Origin: Francisella frigiditurris
GTDB taxonomy: Bacteria; Pseudomonadota; Gammaproteobacteria; Francisellales; Francisellaceae
Length of the DNA stretch: 64,000 nucleotides
Assembly (NCBI RefSeq): GCF_001880225.1
Contig: NZ_CP009654.1
Location: forward strand, 1,178,001 to 1,242,000
Direction: 5' to 3'
The notes below the pieces were generated by a model. That model worked only from the letters and a program-made list of their open reading frames with translations, was not told where the DNA came from and made no database searches. The position numbers were made by a program, and so were the translations under genes. Shown in pieces: positions 37,710 to 47,936 of the stretch (position 1 is the stretch's first letter; each line of letters starts with the position of its first letter).

Positions 37710-38240
37710 ATGGCAAAGCAACAAGTAATTTTAAGAACTTTACAAAATAGATGGTATAAAAGAATACTTGTTATTTCAGCTAAGCAAGATAGCTATTTTG
37801 ATAAACTTAAAGCATTAAATAAAGCTTTTGTCTCAGGTTTTATAACAGAAGAACCAATAAGAGGGTGTGTATTTGATATAGATGCATGGCCTTTTTCTTT
37901 AAAATATTTTGACCTAATAATATTAGATGACATTATTTTTACATATAAAAAACGATTTAAAGAAATTCTAGAGCAAGTACATTTTTGTTTAGCAGATGAT
38001 GGAGATCTTGTTATTGTAAGTACAAAAGGGTGTTTTGCTGCTGAATTATTGCCTAAAGCTATATCGAATGGATTTATTAATGATAAATTGATTCCTATTA
38101 GTTGTAGCGATAATATTATTTTAAATAATATAAAAAAATTAACGACGCGAGAGTTTGTAGCTTTTTTCAAGAAAAGTAAACACTTTGATTTGGATTCTAC
38201 TATAGTTTCCTCAGAAGTTACTGAGGCAGTAAAGATTTAA
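37710..38240 (+). CDS. YafS-like putative SAM-dependent methyltransferase
   Basis: The 176-residue protein lies directly upstream of rnhA, where many gammaproteobacteria carry yafS. It has the order of a class I methyltransferase in weak form: an early strand RILVISAKQDSY in place of the glycine-rich SAM loop, an acidic FDIDAWPFSLKYFDLIILDD block, and DDGDLVIVSTKG. The lack of a clear GxGxG loop makes SAM binding uncertain, and at 176 residues it is shorter than typical members (about 240). The N-terminal loss could be real or the family divergent. Confidence 0.65.
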   Translation: MAKQQVILRTLQNRWYKRILVISAKQDSYFDKLKALNKAFVSGFITEEPIRGCVFDIDAWPFSLKYFDLIILDDIIFTYKKRFKEILEQVHFCLADDGDLVIVSTKGCFAAELLPKAISNGFINDKLIPISCSDNIILNNIKKLTTREFVAFFKKSKHFDLDSTIVSSEVTEAVKI

Positions 38241-38252
38241 GAGAAAATTATT

Positions 38253-38696
38253 ATGAGTGAGAATTGCGTTATAGCTTATACAGATGGAGCATGTAAAGGA
38301 AATCCTGGCGTAGGAGGCTGGGGAGCTTTGCTTATGTATAAAGGTAATGTAAAAGAGTTGTATGGTGCAGAGAAAGAAACTACTAATAATAGAATGGAAC
38401 TTCTAGCAGCTATTAACACATTGAAAACATTAAAAAGAAGATGTGATATAACAATATATACAGATTCAAAATATTTACAGAATGGTATTTTAGAATGGAT
38501 GCCTAACTGGATAAAAAATAATTGGAAAACCAAAGCTAATAAACCTGTAAAAAATAAAGATCTATGGGAAGAGCTAAGTAATTTAGTTAATTTACATAAT
38601 GTGAAATGGTCCTGGGTTAAAGGACACAGTGGTGATGCTGGTAATGAAAGAGCAGATGCTTTAGCAAATAAAGCAATTGAAAAATTATTAAAATAG
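38253..38696 (+). CDS. rnhA: Ribonuclease HI
   Basis: The 147-residue protein contains all catalytic acids: Asp in IAYTDGACKGNPGVGGWG, Glu in NNRMELLAAI, Asp in IYTDSKYLQNGI and Asp in AGNERADALA. The basic handle WIKNNWKTKANKPVKNKDLW is also present. It degrades RNA in RNA-DNA hybrids. Length is close to the E. coli protein. Confidence 0.97.
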   Translation: MSENCVIAYTDGACKGNPGVGGWGALLMYKGNVKELYGAEKETTNNRMELLAAINTLKTLKRRCDITIYTDSKYLQNGILEWMPNWIKNNWKTKANKPVKNKDLWEELSNLVNLHNVKWSWVKGHSGDAGNERADALANKAIEKLLK

Positions 38697-38706
38697 AAGG
38701 TTTTAA

Positions 38707-39741
38707 ATGGAAAATTTAAGTCATAAAAAAATATTAATATTATATACAGGTGGAACTATTGGTATGGTTAGTACTGATAGAGGGTATGATGTTGAAGAAG
38801 GATATCTCACAAAAACAATTGATGGAATTCGGAATTTTTATGACTATAATATGCCTCAATTTGTTATTAAAGAGTATCCTGTACTTATAGACTCATCAAA
38901 CATTAAGCCTAACAACTGGATCACTTTAGTATCTGATATTATTAAATACTATAATGATTATGATGGCTTTGTTATTTTACATGGTACAGATACATTAGCT
39001 TATACCGCATCCGTATTATCTTTTATGCTAGGAGAAATACAAAAGCCCGTTATAGTGACTGGATCACAAATACCTATTTCACAAATTAGATCTGATGCAA
39101 CATTTAATATATTAAATAGTCTTATTTTTGCATGTAGTGATAAGATTAAAGAAGTATGTGTTTATTTTAATCATAAGCTAAGAAGAGGAAATAGAACAAC
39201 AAAAGCAGATGCCACTGGTTTTGATGCTTTTCTTTCCCCAAACTATCCATCATTAGCATATGTTGGAATAGACCTAAATCTTAAAGAAAAAAGATTATGG
39301 ACTCGTCAACCAGATTCTACTATAGCGTCTTTAGAAAGGAACTTGGAAATTCCTAAAATAGCTATGTTAAGTATTTTCCCAGGTATGGAGTATGATATTT
39401 TAGAAACAATTTTAGAACCACCTTTACAAGGCCTTATTTTAAAAACTTATGGTGCTGGGAATATGGCTAATGATCCTAGTGTTCATAAAATATTAGCTAA
39501 GGCTAATGATAGAGGGGTTGTTATTGTTAATTGTACTCAATGTATGTACGGAAGTGTGAAAATGAGTGCGTATAAAACCTCAAACGGATTAGTTGATGCT
39601 GGTGTTGTTTCTGGATATGATATGACAGATGAAGCAGCTCTTGGAAAACTATTTTATTTACTTAGTCGAAAAGAAACCTCTCAAAATGAAATAAAAAAAG
39701 CTTTTAATATAAGTTTGCAAGGAGAGGTTACTATTCCATAA
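38707..39741 (+). CDS. ansA: Cytoplasmic L-asparaginase I
   Basis: The 344-residue protein has the first catalytic threonine in LILYTGGTIGMVST (near residue 16) and the second in FVILHGTDTLAYTASVLSFM (near 95), plus VTGSQIPISQIRSD. No signal peptide, so it is the cytosolic type I enzyme, hydrolysing asparagine to aspartate and ammonia. The start lies 10 bases after rnhA, with AAGG upstream. Confidence 0.94.
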   Translation: MENLSHKKILILYTGGTIGMVSTDRGYDVEEGYLTKTIDGIRNFYDYNMPQFVIKEYPVLIDSSNIKPNNWITLVSDIIKYYNDYDGFVILHGTDTLAYTASVLSFMLGEIQKPVIVTGSQIPISQIRSDATFNILNSLIFACSDKIKEVCVYFNHKLRRGNRTTKADATGFDAFLSPNYPSLAYVGIDLNLKEKRLWTRQPDSTIASLERNLEIPKIAMLSIFPGMEYDILETILEPPLQGLILKTYGAGNMANDPSVHKILAKANDRGVVIVNCTQCMYGSVKMSAYKTSNGLVDAGVVSGYDMTDEAALGKLFYLLSRKETSQNEIKKAFNISLQGEVTIP

Positions 39742-39818
39742 GGTGTTTAAAAATTTGATTTTCTTAAAAACTATACTAAAATAGTATGGATTTTTTAAGC
39801 TTTAAAGAGGAGATTATG

Positions 39819-40508
39819 ATGAGTGATATTAAAGAACTATTAGAAGGTAATAGAAAATGGGCAAAGAATATAAAAGAAGTTGACCCTGAATTTTTTAATA
39901 CTTTATCAAAAGGCCAAGCTCCAGAATATTTATGGATAGGATGTTCTGATAGTAGAGTCCCTGCAAACCAAATATGTGGCTTAATACCTGGGGATGTTTT
40001 TGTTCATCGTAATGTAGCAAATATAGTTTCATTAACAGATCTGAATTGTCTTTCTGTACTTCAATATGCAGTAGAAGTTTTAAAAGTTAAAAAAATAATT
40101 GTCTGTGGACATTACTCTTGTGGTGGAGTAGAAACTATTGTTAAATGCAGACAGTTTGGGCTTATAGATAATTGGCTAACATCAATTCAGGAAATTAAAG
40201 AGAAAAATATAGAGCTTATAGAAAAAACTTTAGAACATTTAAAACATGATAAAGAGCTCTATGAAAGTGCTATGGTTGATATTATGTGTGAGCTAAATGC
40301 TTTACATCAAGCAATTAACTTATGTAAAACAACAGTTGTTAAAACTGCTTGGAATAAAGGGTTTAATTTTACTATTCATTCAGCTATTTATGGTATTAAG
40401 GATGGTAAACTTCATCAAATTAGTCAAGGTATTGGTTCAAGAGAAGAGATGAATATTGCGTATAAAGATGCAATCGAAGGAATAAGAGCTAGATACTTAG
40501 TTCTTTAA
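39819..40508 (+). CDS. can: Beta-class carbonic anhydrase
   Basis: Start placed at the ATG at 39819 (the second of two adjacent ATGs, GAGGAG 7 bases upstream). The protein of 229 residues has the zinc ligands in WIGCSDSRVPANQI and VCGHYSCGGVE, and the conserved FVHRNVANIV. It hydrates CO2 in the cytosol. All ligands are present, so it should be active. It is convergent with and overlaps the end of the MFS gene by 4 bases. Confidence 0.95.
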   Translation: MSDIKELLEGNRKWAKNIKEVDPEFFNTLSKGQAPEYLWIGCSDSRVPANQICGLIPGDVFVHRNVANIVSLTDLNCLSVLQYAVEVLKVKKIIVCGHYSCGGVETIVKCRQFGLIDNWLTSIQEIKEKNIELIEKTLEHLKHDKELYESAMVDIMCELNALHQAINLCKTTVVKTAWNKGFNFTIHSAIYGIKDGKLHQISQGIGSREEMNIAYKDAIEGIRARYLVL

Positions 40509-41743
40509 GATTCTACTAATCTATCAGATACAATCTCTTGAGCTTCACTAAATGTTGCACTTTCTGGTGTAACTATTGTAAATTGAGAAGTCTCTTCTTC
40601 TGAAGATTTAGGTCTAACACGTAATCTATAAAGAATATATAAAGATAGCAAAGTAGAAGCAATTCCTATTATAATGAAAAATCCTATACTTCCTATAACA
40701 TCTGTAAATATAGAAATAATAATTGGACCCAATATCGATCCTAATCCATAAAATATTGTAATTAGACCAATTGCATTTAATATCTGATCTTCTTCTAAAA
40801 AATCACTAGAGTGACTTATTGCTAATGGATATATTACAAATGCTCCTCCGCCAAATAAAAACATAACTATTATAAGTATTGGTAACACATGATAAAAAAT
40901 ACATACTAGTAAAGAGGCGATTACAAGACTAATACTAACGATTAACATGACAAGTCTTCTATCAATCATATCCGATATTTTACCAATAGGTATTTGAAGT
41001 AACATTCCTCCTAATAAGGTAGTCATCATAATAATGGATACTATATTTTGATCATTTGATACATTTATTAAAAATAAAGGTAACATTGAATAAATAGATC
41101 CTAAAAGAATTCCTCCAGTAAATCCAGCAATCATTCCTAAAGGTACTGCTTTTATAATCTTCATAGGAGAATTTACTTCTTCAGAAGCTGGAGCTGGAGC
41201 TACTGTTTTTGTAAAGCACATAAAAATAATGGATACACTACATAAAGTAGAAACAAAACAGTATGCTAATAATAAATCACTAAAATGGAAATTTAGCATT
41301 AATTGGCTAAAAGCTTGAGTTCCATAATATATAAATAAATATATTGAAAAGATAGTCCCTCTGCTTTTTTTATCTGTAGATAATAAGCACCAACTTTCAA
41401 CTATTACAAATAAGGCTGCCAAGGAATAACCACATATAAACCTTAAAATCATCCATACGACCATTCCTTTAAAGATACCTAATAGTAAAGTACTTATTGC
41501 CATTGCAGATGCAAATAAAGAAAATGCTCTAATATATCCTACTCTTACAATAGTATATTGAGAGAAATAGGGTCCAGCAGTTAAACCTAGAAAATATGCT
41601 GCCGAGATTATACCTATAGCTATATGAGAATGCCCCATACTATTAAGCTCTATTGTAGAAAAGGTTGTAAAGAAACCATTTCCAAAAGAAAGAACGCACA
41701 TTGCAATTATTGGCGTTAGTAGCAGAAGTAAAGTCTTTTTCAT
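40505..41743 (-). CDS. Major facilitator superfamily transporter
   Basis: From the ATG at 41743 the protein is 412 residues with about 12 membrane segments, the first being TLLLLLTPIIAMCVLSFGNG. It has a cytoplasmic loop after helix 6 rich in Ala/Pro (TVAPAPASEEVN) and the half-repeat motif GKISDMIDRRLVM (motif A of the second half). The hydrophilic C-terminus is about 35 residues. A TTG five codons upstream is less likely. Substrate cannot be inferred, though the pattern resembles sugar/drug efflux proteins of the YcaD/UhpC-like groups. Confidence 0.82.
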   Translation of the reverse strand: MKKTLLLLLTPIIAMCVLSFGNGFFTTFSTIELNSMGHSHIAIGIISAAYFLGLTAGPYFSQYTIVRVGYIRAFSLFASAMAISTLLLGIFKGMVVWMILRFICGYSLAALFVIVESWCLLSTDKKSRGTIFSIYLFIYYGTQAFSQLMLNFHFSDLLLAYCFVSTLCSVSIIFMCFTKTVAPAPASEEVNSPMKIIKAVPLGMIAGFTGGILLGSIYSMLPLFLINVSNDQNIVSIIMMTTLLGGMLLQIPIGKISDMIDRRLVMLIVSISLVIASLLVCIFYHVLPILIIVMFLFGGGAFVIYPLAISHSSDFLEEDQILNAIGLITIFYGLGSILGPIIISIFTDVIGSIGFFIIIGIASTLLSLYILYRLRVRPKSSEEETSQFTIVTPESATFSEAQEIVSDRLVES

Positions 41744-41823
41744 TTCTATATAATGCAAGCTTGCATAATAAGTTAAATTATATAGAAACCTACTATATAA
41801 GTTAAGGGATGTTTATGAATAGT

Positions 41824-42495
41824 TTAATATTTCAGCTTTTTTAGAAAATATTTATTGAAATCATTCTCAAAAACATTATTTAACCTAGCTCCAGAACCAA
41901 GATGTAAGTCAGAGATTTTAGTATTTTTAATAAATTCAAATATATTTGATTCTTTAAGTCCAGCACCAGCAAGAAGCTGTATATTTGAGCCTAATAAAAT
42001 ATTTTTTGCTTTTATTAAATTATCTTTTCCATCTAATGCAGACTTATGATGTCCTGATGTAAGAATAGTTTTTATATCATATTTAGTTAATGTTTTTAGT
42101 GCTTTAAAATAGTCATGTGTTTCGTCTATAGCTCTATGGAAGGTTAGATCAAGATGTTCTTTTTTATCTATTATTATTTTTAACTTTTCTTCATCAATAT
42201 CACCATTCTTATCTAAACATCCAAATACGATGCCATTAGCTTTAGTTTTTTTTATTTTTTCTAAGTCTTTTAACATTACGGACATATCTTCATTACTATA
42301 AGTAAAGCTATTAGCATGAGATCTAAGCATTACATTTACAGGAATGTTAACTGAGTTGCAAACTGATAAAATTATATCTATATTTGGAGTTAATCCACCA
42401 ACTTTTAAATTCTCTACCAGCTCTATTCTATCAATATTTAATTTCTCAGCTTGTTGGGAATCTAAGGTATTAGTTGTTATAACTTCTATATACAT
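41824..42495 (-). CDS. cutC: CutC family protein
   Basis: The 223-residue TIM-barrel protein begins MYIEVITTNTLDSQQAEKLN and contains the signature blocks RIELVENLKVGGLTPNIDII, VNVMLRSHANSFTYS, ANGIVFGCLDKNGDID, LTFHRAIDE and ILTSGHHKSALDG. CutC was named for copper tolerance, but its enzymatic role is unresolved. It is the last gene of the leuS-lptE-cutC run, 6 bases after lptE. Confidence 0.93.
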   Translation of the reverse strand: MYIEVITTNTLDSQQAEKLNIDRIELVENLKVGGLTPNIDIILSVCNSVNIPVNVMLRSHANSFTYSNEDMSVMLKDLEKIKKTKANGIVFGCLDKNGDIDEEKLKIIIDKKEHLDLTFHRAIDETHDYFKALKTLTKYDIKTILTSGHHKSALDGKDNLIKAKNILLGSNIQLLAGAGLKESNIFEFIKNTKISDLHLGSGARLNNVFENDFNKYFLKKLKY

Positions 42496-42501
42496 ACATT
42501 A

Positions 42502-43236
42502 TTAACGTTTTCTTTTACTAATTGGAGAAGAAGCTTTCGTCCCATTAGTATTAGGTAGTAAAGTAGCTATTTGAGTAATCATATTATTTGTTACAGTAGT
42601 TTGTAAATTATCATAAACTCTATTAGCTTCAGCATTCTGAGCTAATTGCATACCAGAGTTACTTTGCCAATATTGTTGAGCACTTATAGTCTTATTAGGA
42701 ATAATTTCTATTACTTTAATATTATCTTTATTGTCTTGCTCAGTATTATTGTCTTGCTCAGTATTATTGCTTTGCTCAGTATTATTGCTTTGCTCAGTAT
42801 TATTGCTTTGCTCAGTATTATTGCTTTGCTCAGTATTATTGCTTTGCTCAGTATTATTGCTTTGTTCAGTATTATTGCTTTGTTCAGTATTTTCAACAGG
42901 TATGACTACATTATATGAGACCGTTAAGCTTAATAAATAAGTATTATTTGATGCTCCACCAACTACACTTGTTAATTGACTTCCTTTATTAACATTTTGT
43001 AAATTAATTACATATTGTGCATCTTTAGGATTATTAACTATTTGCGCTCTAGAACTTCTGAGTGTACGAATTAAGCTATTTGCATATTCATTAAAATTAT
43101 TTGTATTAATGTAGAATTTTATACCTCTAATCTGTGGACCATCACCGCCGACACCTCTTGGATGAAAACCACAACTAATAAGTATGATTGACATAATAAA
43201 AACAGCTATAAGATTTTTAAGATAATTTTTTGTCAT
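42502..43236 (-). CDS. lptE: LPS-assembly lipoprotein LptE with tandem hexapeptide repeat
   Basis: The 244-residue protein has a lipoprotein signal (LIAVFIMSIILISCGFHPRG, lipobox cysteine near residue 22) and the LptE fold (IKFYINTNNFNEYANSLIRT, YLLSLTVSYNVVIP). Its position right after leuS is the standard lptE locus. It plugs LptD in the outer membrane. Between about residues 120 and 175 it carries nine in-frame copies of the hexapeptide NTEQSN (two as NTEQDN), a low-complexity insert absent from typical LptE proteins (about 170-200 residues). Repeat change would alter length without frameshift. Confidence 0.87.
   Translation of the reverse strand: MTKNYLKNLIAVFIMSIILISCGFHPRGVGGDGPQIRGIKFYINTNNFNEYANSLIRTLRSSRAQIVNNPKDAQYVINLQNVNKGSQLTSVVGGASNNTYLLSLTVSYNVVIPVENTEQSNNTEQSNNTEQSNNTEQSNNTEQSNNTEQSNNTEQSNNTEQDNNTEQDNKDNIKVIEIIPNKTISAQQYWQSNSGMQLAQNAEANRVYDNLQTTVTNNMITQIATLLPNTNGTKASSPISKRKR
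42731..42892. repeat. 18-bp in-frame tandem repeat (9 units) in lptE
   Basis: Nine tandem units based on TTGCTCAGTATTATTGCT (plus strand) vary at single positions: the first two units have GTC for GCT, the last two have TTGTTC for TTGCTC. Each encodes six residues of LptE. The near-identity between central units indicates recent expansion, so the copy number is likely variable between strains. Confidence 0.93.
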
Positions 43237-43254
43237 ATTATTTTTCTTTATCCT

Positions 43255-45693
43255 TTACTTAGTTACAATATTCATCAATTTTTGAGGAACATAAATAATC
43301 TTAACAATATGTTTATCATTTATTGAATTTTTTATAGTATCTTGAGTTAAAACTTCTTTTTCTATTTCTTCTTTAGATAATGATGATGCTAATTCAAGTT
43401 TAGCTTTTACTTTACCATTTATTTGTACGACAAGTAAAAAATCATCTTTTTCTAATGCATCTTCATCAACTTTAGGAAATTCTGAGATTAATATATTTTC
43501 ACCAAAATTTAATTCTTGCCATAATTGATGAGAAATATGTGGAGTAAACGGAGACATAACTCTTAAAAGTATAGATAAACCTTCTGCTTTAACATTCTCT
43601 GATAATGTATCATCATAATCATTTAAAGTATTTAATATTTTCATACATGCAGAAACTACAGTATTAAATTGACTTTTATCAAAATCAAAGATTGCTTGTT
43701 TTAAGTTTGAATATATTTCATAACGAGCTTTTTTATCAGATTTTGATAAATTATTTAAACTTATATTTGATGGTAATATATCTTTATTCATTTGGGCATA
43801 ATTCCAAACTTTTCTTAAAAATTTATTAGCTCCTTCAACCCCTGTATCAGACCATTCTAAAGATTGTTCAGGAGGAGCAGCAAACATACTAAATAGTCTA
43901 ACTGTATCTGCACCATACTTGTCTATAAGTTCTTGAGGATCTACAGTATTACCTTTTGATTTAGACATCTTTGCGCCATCTTTTAGAACCATGCCTTGTG
44001 TTAGAAGATTTGTAAATGGCTCACTACTAGTTACTAATCCTTCATCACGCATTAATTTATGGAAAAACCTAGCATATAAAAGATGCATAATAGCATGTTC
44101 AATTCCACCTATATATTTATCTACAGGTAGCCAATAATTTGCCTCGTTATCTAGCATTTTATTAGCAGTAGGGCAGGTATATCGGGCATAGTACCAAGAT
44201 GATTCAAAAAAAGTATCAAAAGTATCTGTTTCACGAGTAGCTTTACTCCCACATTTTGGACAAGAAGTTTCTAGAAACTCTGACATGGTTTTAAGTGGAG
44301 AGCCAGCTTCTGTCAAGGTTACATTAGTAGGTAGCTTAACAGGTAGATTTTCTTCTTTTTCAGGGACAATTCCACAACTATCACAATGAACCATAGGAAT
44401 AGGACAACCCCAATATCTCTGACGAGAAATGCCCCAATCATGGATTCTAAAGTTAGTCGTTTCATATCCTTTATTATTATCAAATAAATATTTTTTAATA
44501 GCTTGATAAGCTTTTTTAAAGTTTAGGTCATTAAACTCGCCAGAATTAATAAGAACGCCTTTTTCTGTGAAAGCTTCTTTTGTTAAGTCTATCTTTATAT
44601 TCTTATCTTCTGATTCAATAACTTGCTTTAAATGAATATTATATTTCTGAGCAAATTCCCAATCTCTCTGATCATGAGCTGGTACAGACATAACTGCTCC
44701 AGTACCATATCCCATAAGTACAAAATTCGCTATCCAAACATCAACTTCTTCATTAGAAATAGGGTGAATAACTTTTAAAGAGGTCTTAATACCTTTCTTC
44801 TCTTGAGTGGAAAGATCAGCTTCCATAGTAGAAGTATGTCTGCAATCTTCTATAAAATTATTTATTTCTGAATTTATTTTTGCCTGCTCTAAAGCAAGAG
44901 GGTGCTCAGGAGCAATTGCTAAATAGCTAACCCCCATTAAAGTATCTGGTCTTGTAGTAAATACTTCTAAAACTTCATTAGAATCTTTTAGATTAAATTT
45001 AACAGTTAAGCCTTTAGATTTACCAATCCAATTTGTTTGCATAGTTTTTACAGCTTCAGGCCAGCCTTCAAGCTTTTGAATATCATTCAATAATTCATCT
45101 GCATAATCTGTAATTTTTAGAAACCATTGAGGAATCTCTTTTTTCTCAACTAAAGCACCAGATCTCCAACCACGACCATCAACAACTTGCTCATTCGCTA
45201 AGACTGTTTGATCAACAGGATCCCAGTTAACAACAGAGTTTTTACGATACGCTAAACCTTTTTTATAAAGTTGTATAAAGAACCATTGTTCCCATTTATA
45301 GTAATCTTCATCACAAGTAGCTATCTCTCTAGACCAATCAAAGCTAAATCCTAAAGAAGAAAGCTGATCTTTCATATGAGAAATATTGCTTTTTGTCCAT
45401 TCATAAGGAGATTTTTTATGTTTTATCGCAGCGTTTTCTGCTGGTAATCCGAAAGCATCCCAACCCATAGGGTGAAGAACATTTTTGCCTTGCATAGTTT
45501 GATATCTTGCTATCACATCACCAATTGTATAGTTTCTGACATGTCCCATATGTAGTGTGCCACTAGGGTAGGGTAGCATAGATAAGCAATAGAATTTTTC
45601 TTTATCAGGGTTTTCTTTTGCTTCAAAACTTTTATTTTCTTGCCAATATTTTTGAGCTGCTTTTTCTATTTGACTAAAGTTATATTCATTCAT
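43255..45693 (-). CDS. leuS: Leucyl-tRNA synthetase
   Basis: The 812-residue class I synthetase has the HIGH motif in [19 protein letters not shown] near residue 42, the editing domain with [20 protein letters not shown] near 248, zinc-type cysteines ([19 protein letters not shown]) and KMSKS in [15 protein letters not shown] near 575. The anticodon-binding region and C-terminal domain follow. It is somewhat shorter than the E. coli enzyme (860). It leads leuS-lptE-cutC. Confidence 0.97.
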   Translation of the reverse strand: MNEYNFSQIEKAAQKYWQENKSFEAKENPDKEKFYCLSMLPYPSGTLHMGHVRNYTIGDVIARYQTMQGKNVLHPMGWDAFGLPAENAAIKHKKSPYEWTKSNISHMKDQLSSLGFSFDWSREIATCDEDYYKWEQWFFIQLYKKGLAYRKNSVVNWDPVDQTVLANEQVVDGRGWRSGALVEKKEIPQWFLKITDYADELLNDIQKLEGWPEAVKTMQTNWIGKSKGLTVKFNLKDSNEVLEVFTTRPDTLMGVSYLAIAPEHPLALEQAKINSEINNFIEDCRHTSTMEADLSTQEKKGIKTSLKVIHPISNEEVDVWIANFVLMGYGTGAVMSVPAHDQRDWEFAQKYNIHLKQVIESEDKNIKIDLTKEAFTEKGVLINSGEFNDLNFKKAYQAIKKYLFDNNKGYETTNFRIHDWGISRQRYWGCPIPMVHCDSCGIVPEKEENLPVKLPTNVTLTEAGSPLKTMSEFLETSCPKCGSKATRETDTFDTFFESSWYYARYTCPTANKMLDNEANYWLPVDKYIGGIEHAIMHLLYARFFHKLMRDEGLVTSSEPFTNLLTQGMVLKDGAKMSKSKGNTVDPQELIDKYGADTVRLFSMFAAPPEQSLEWSDTGVEGANKFLRKVWNYAQMNKDILPSNISLNNLSKSDKKARYEIYSNLKQAIFDFDKSQFNTVVSACMKILNTLNDYDDTLSENVKAEGLSILLRVMSPFTPHISHQLWQELNFGENILISEFPKVDEDALEKDDFLLVVQINGKVKAKLELASSLSKEEIEKEVLTQDTIKNSINDKHIVKIIYVPQKLMNIVTK

Positions 45694-45725
45694 TGGAAAT
45701 ATAAGAACCTATAATTGAAAATTTT

Positions 45726-45755
45726 ATAAAAAATAAGTGGCTTAATTTTAAGCCA
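45726..45755 (-). terminator. Rho-independent terminator after ruvX
   Basis: On the minus strand the stem TGGCTTA / TAAGCCA with a four-base loop is followed by CTTATTTTTTAT. It lies just after the ruvX stop and ahead of leuS, separating the yqgE-ruvX unit from leuS. Confidence 0.55.
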
Positions 45756-45770
45756 AAATAAACAAAATAT

Positions 45771-46184
45771 CTAGTTTTCAGACATCCATGTTTCTAAAAT
45801 GACACATGCCGCAATAGCATCAACTTTAATATGATTAACTTTTTTATTTTTTACGGCTTCTAATCGAGATCTTGCTTCACGAGTTGAGTATGCTTCATTT
45901 ATTAAATGTATCTTTTTATCAGCATATCTTTCTTGAACAGCTCTAGAAAAAAGCTTTGCTTCTCTAGTTATATCTGTTTCAAAACCATAAGCATCTAATG
46001 GAAGACCTATAATAATATCACTTGGATTCCATTTTTTTATAACTTTATCAAGTTCATACCAATCTGGAGTTCCATCATAAGCAGGAACAGTGCCAACAGG
46101 GGATGCTGTGCGAGTTATCATTTGCCCACTAGCTATTCCTATTCTTGATTTGCCATAGTCTATAGCTAAAAGAGTATTAAACAT
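45771..46184 (-). CDS. ruvX: RuvX/YqgF Holliday-junction resolvase-like protein
   Basis: The 137-residue protein has the RNase H-like first strand LLAIDYGKSRIGIASG, the DIIIGLPLDAYG loop, the LINEAYSTREAR block and the acidic VDAIAACVILETW C-terminal motif. YqgF acts in rRNA processing in E. coli and as a proposed resolvase. It follows yqgE by 3 bases, the conserved gene pair. Confidence 0.94.
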   Translation of the reverse strand: MFNTLLAIDYGKSRIGIASGQMITRTASPVGTVPAYDGTPDWYELDKVIKKWNPSDIIIGLPLDAYGFETDITREAKLFSRAVQERYADKKIHLINEAYSTREARSRLEAVKNKKVNHIKVDAIAACVILETWMSEN

Positions 46185-46187
46185 CTT

Positions 46188-46772
46188 TTACCCATGACCT
46201 ATATGATTAAATATTTTATCAAAATTAGCTAAGCTTAAACCAGATGCTTCAACATGATTTTCCCATTTGTCAGTATTTTCAAAATGAAACATGACTTTTT
46301 TATTTATTTTATTGGTAATAAGCCAATCATTAGCTTTGATTTCATCACTTAGTTGTTCTGATGTCCAACATGAGTAACCTAAAACTGGCAGAAAATATTC
46401 AGGCAAAATATTATTTGCAAGATCTTCTAATATATCTACAGAGGCTGTAATTGCTAATCCATCAGATAATTTGATAGTAGAATCATATTGATGTGTATTA
46501 TGAACAGAATGCAATATAAGAATCTTATTTGGACTGATAGGTCCGCCCATATAAACAGGTTGCTCTAAAACTTCTTCAAAGGTATTAGAATAGTCAATCT
46601 TAAGCTCTTTAAAAACATCTCTCAAACATTCAGGCAAAGGTTTATTTACTATAAGACCCATAGCCCCGTATTTGTCATTTTGACATAAATATATAACAGA
46701 TTCAGAAAAAACTAGATCATTTTTAATAAGAGGCGTAGCAACTAAAACTTCACTTTTGTGATTACTAAACAT
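46188..46772 (-). CDS. yqgE: YqgE/AlgH family protein
   Basis: The 194-residue protein shows FSESVIYLCQNDKYGAMGLI, VYMGGPISPNKILILHS and LGYSCWTSEQLSDEIKANDW, the blocks of UPF0301/AlgH. Biochemical role is uncertain. It overlaps nothing but is 3 bases from ruvX, with which it is conserved in many bacteria, and divergent from mutT by 42 bases. Confidence 0.93.
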   Translation of the reverse strand: MFSNHKSEVLVATPLIKNDLVFSESVIYLCQNDKYGAMGLIVNKPLPECLRDVFKELKIDYSNTFEEVLEQPVYMGGPISPNKILILHSVHNTHQYDSTIKLSDGLAITASVDILEDLANNILPEYFLPVLGYSCWTSEQLSDEIKANDWLITNKINKKVMFHFENTDKWENHVEASGLSLANFDKIFNHIGHG

Positions 46773-46814
46773 GCTATAATGAACCCCACAATTTAATTTT
46801 AAAAAAGCTTTATT

Positions 46815-47216
46815 ATGATTAAAGCAAGTATAGGAATTATTCTAAATGAAGAACGCTCTAAAGTCTATCTAAGTTTAAGACAGGCACATCAGACATATTC
46901 TGGATTCTGGGAGTTTCCAGGGGGTAAAGTAGAAGAAAATGAAAGCTATGAAGAATGTATTAAAAGAGAGATTTTTGAAGAAGTAGGGATAATAGCTCAA
47001 GAATTAGAACTTCTAGAAAAAAAAGATTATATAAATAAATATAATATACATATTTTCTTAGAATTTTATCTTATAACAAAATATGAAGGTTTGCCTAAAG
47101 CTAAAGAAGGACAAAAATTAAAATTAGTAAATATTTATGATTTAAATAAATATAATATTTTGCCAGCAAGTGAAAGTGTTATAGAAAAGTTAATAAAATT
47201 AAACAAACAGATATAG
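46815..47216 (+). CDS. mutT: Nudix hydrolase MutT (8-oxo-dGTP diphosphatase)
   Basis: The 133-residue protein has the Nudix box GKVEENESYEECIKREIFEE with VGI following, preceded by SGFWEFPGG. The first strand IKASIGIILNEERSKVYLSL and size fit MutT, which removes 8-oxo-dGTP from the nucleotide pool. The start has no strong ribosome binding site but lies in the divergent promoter region with yqgE. Confidence 0.9.
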   Translation: MIKASIGIILNEERSKVYLSLRQAHQTYSGFWEFPGGKVEENESYEECIKREIFEEVGIIAQELELLEKKDYINKYNIHIFLEFYLITKYEGLPKAKEGQKLKLVNIYDLNKYNILPASESVIEKLIKLNKQI

Positions 47217-47388
47217 GATAATTAAGTATTCAGAAATAGGGCTGGGATGTTTAAATTATTAAATATGTAATTTAACATAATATATATTATGCGAATACTG
47301 ATGTAACTGGAATATAATTCCCATTACGTTGGTTTTACATACTTATCTATGTTAAAGTCTACCTAATATACTATCCTCTTTTTTGTTT

Positions 47389-47928
47389 ATGAAACAAATT
47401 ATAAAACTTTTTTTAATTTTAATATTATGTCAACAAGTTAGCTTTGCATCACTTAATAATATGGAGCAAAAAAAAACTTTAAGAAAAGATTTTTTCAATA
47501 ATATAAGTCATATTTATTATGATGATAAAAAAACAGATAATGGATTTGATGGATTTAAAGTAGATATTTATAACTTATATATATGTGATAAAGATAATTT
47601 TTGTTATAAGCATAATATATCTTCAGGTGTTCCAACTGTAATAACTATTAATACAGTAAATACTAGCAATATGCATGAAATCACAGCAAAACTTTCCTAT
47701 GATGAACTTAAGAAAATATACTTTACTGGTAACTTAAATACTGTAAAACTAATTTCTTCAAAATATATACAAGATTTACCTCCTATCGCCCTCCTTACTT
47801 CAAATAATGGAGAAATTGAAGGAATTGAAATTACGACAAAACAATCAAAAGATTATTCATATACATACTCAAGTGTTTTTACAGAAGACTTAGAAAAAAC
47901 TAAAAAATGGGCTTTATTATTAAATTAG
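47389..47928 (+). CDS. Exported protein of unknown function
   Basis: From the ATG at 47389 the 179-residue protein has a signal peptide (KQIIKLFLILILCQQVSFA). The mature part is rich in Tyr/Asp, with a cysteine pair near DIYNLYICDKDNFCYKHN, and the segment ELKKIYFTGNLNTVKLISSK. I recognise no family. Nine bases after its stop begins another exported protein, so they form a two-gene unit. The coding sequence is AT-rich and follows a 172-base intergenic stretch. Confidence 0.65.
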   Translation: MKQIIKLFLILILCQQVSFASLNNMEQKKTLRKDFFNNISHIYYDDKKTDNGFDGFKVDIYNLYICDKDNFCYKHNISSGVPTVITINTVNTSNMHEITAKLSYDELKKIYFTGNLNTVKLISSKYIQDLPPIALLTSNNGEIEGIEITTKQSKDYSYTYSSVFTEDLEKTKKWALLLN

Positions 47929-47936
47929 AGGGACAT

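Noticed and set aside
42731..42892. Possible CRISPR array
   Set aside because: The repeats are directly tandem with no spacers and lie in the frame of lptE.
42646..42940. Several open frames in the lptE repeat
   Set aside because: They arise because an 18-bp repeat leaves all frames open; lptE itself explains the coding signal.
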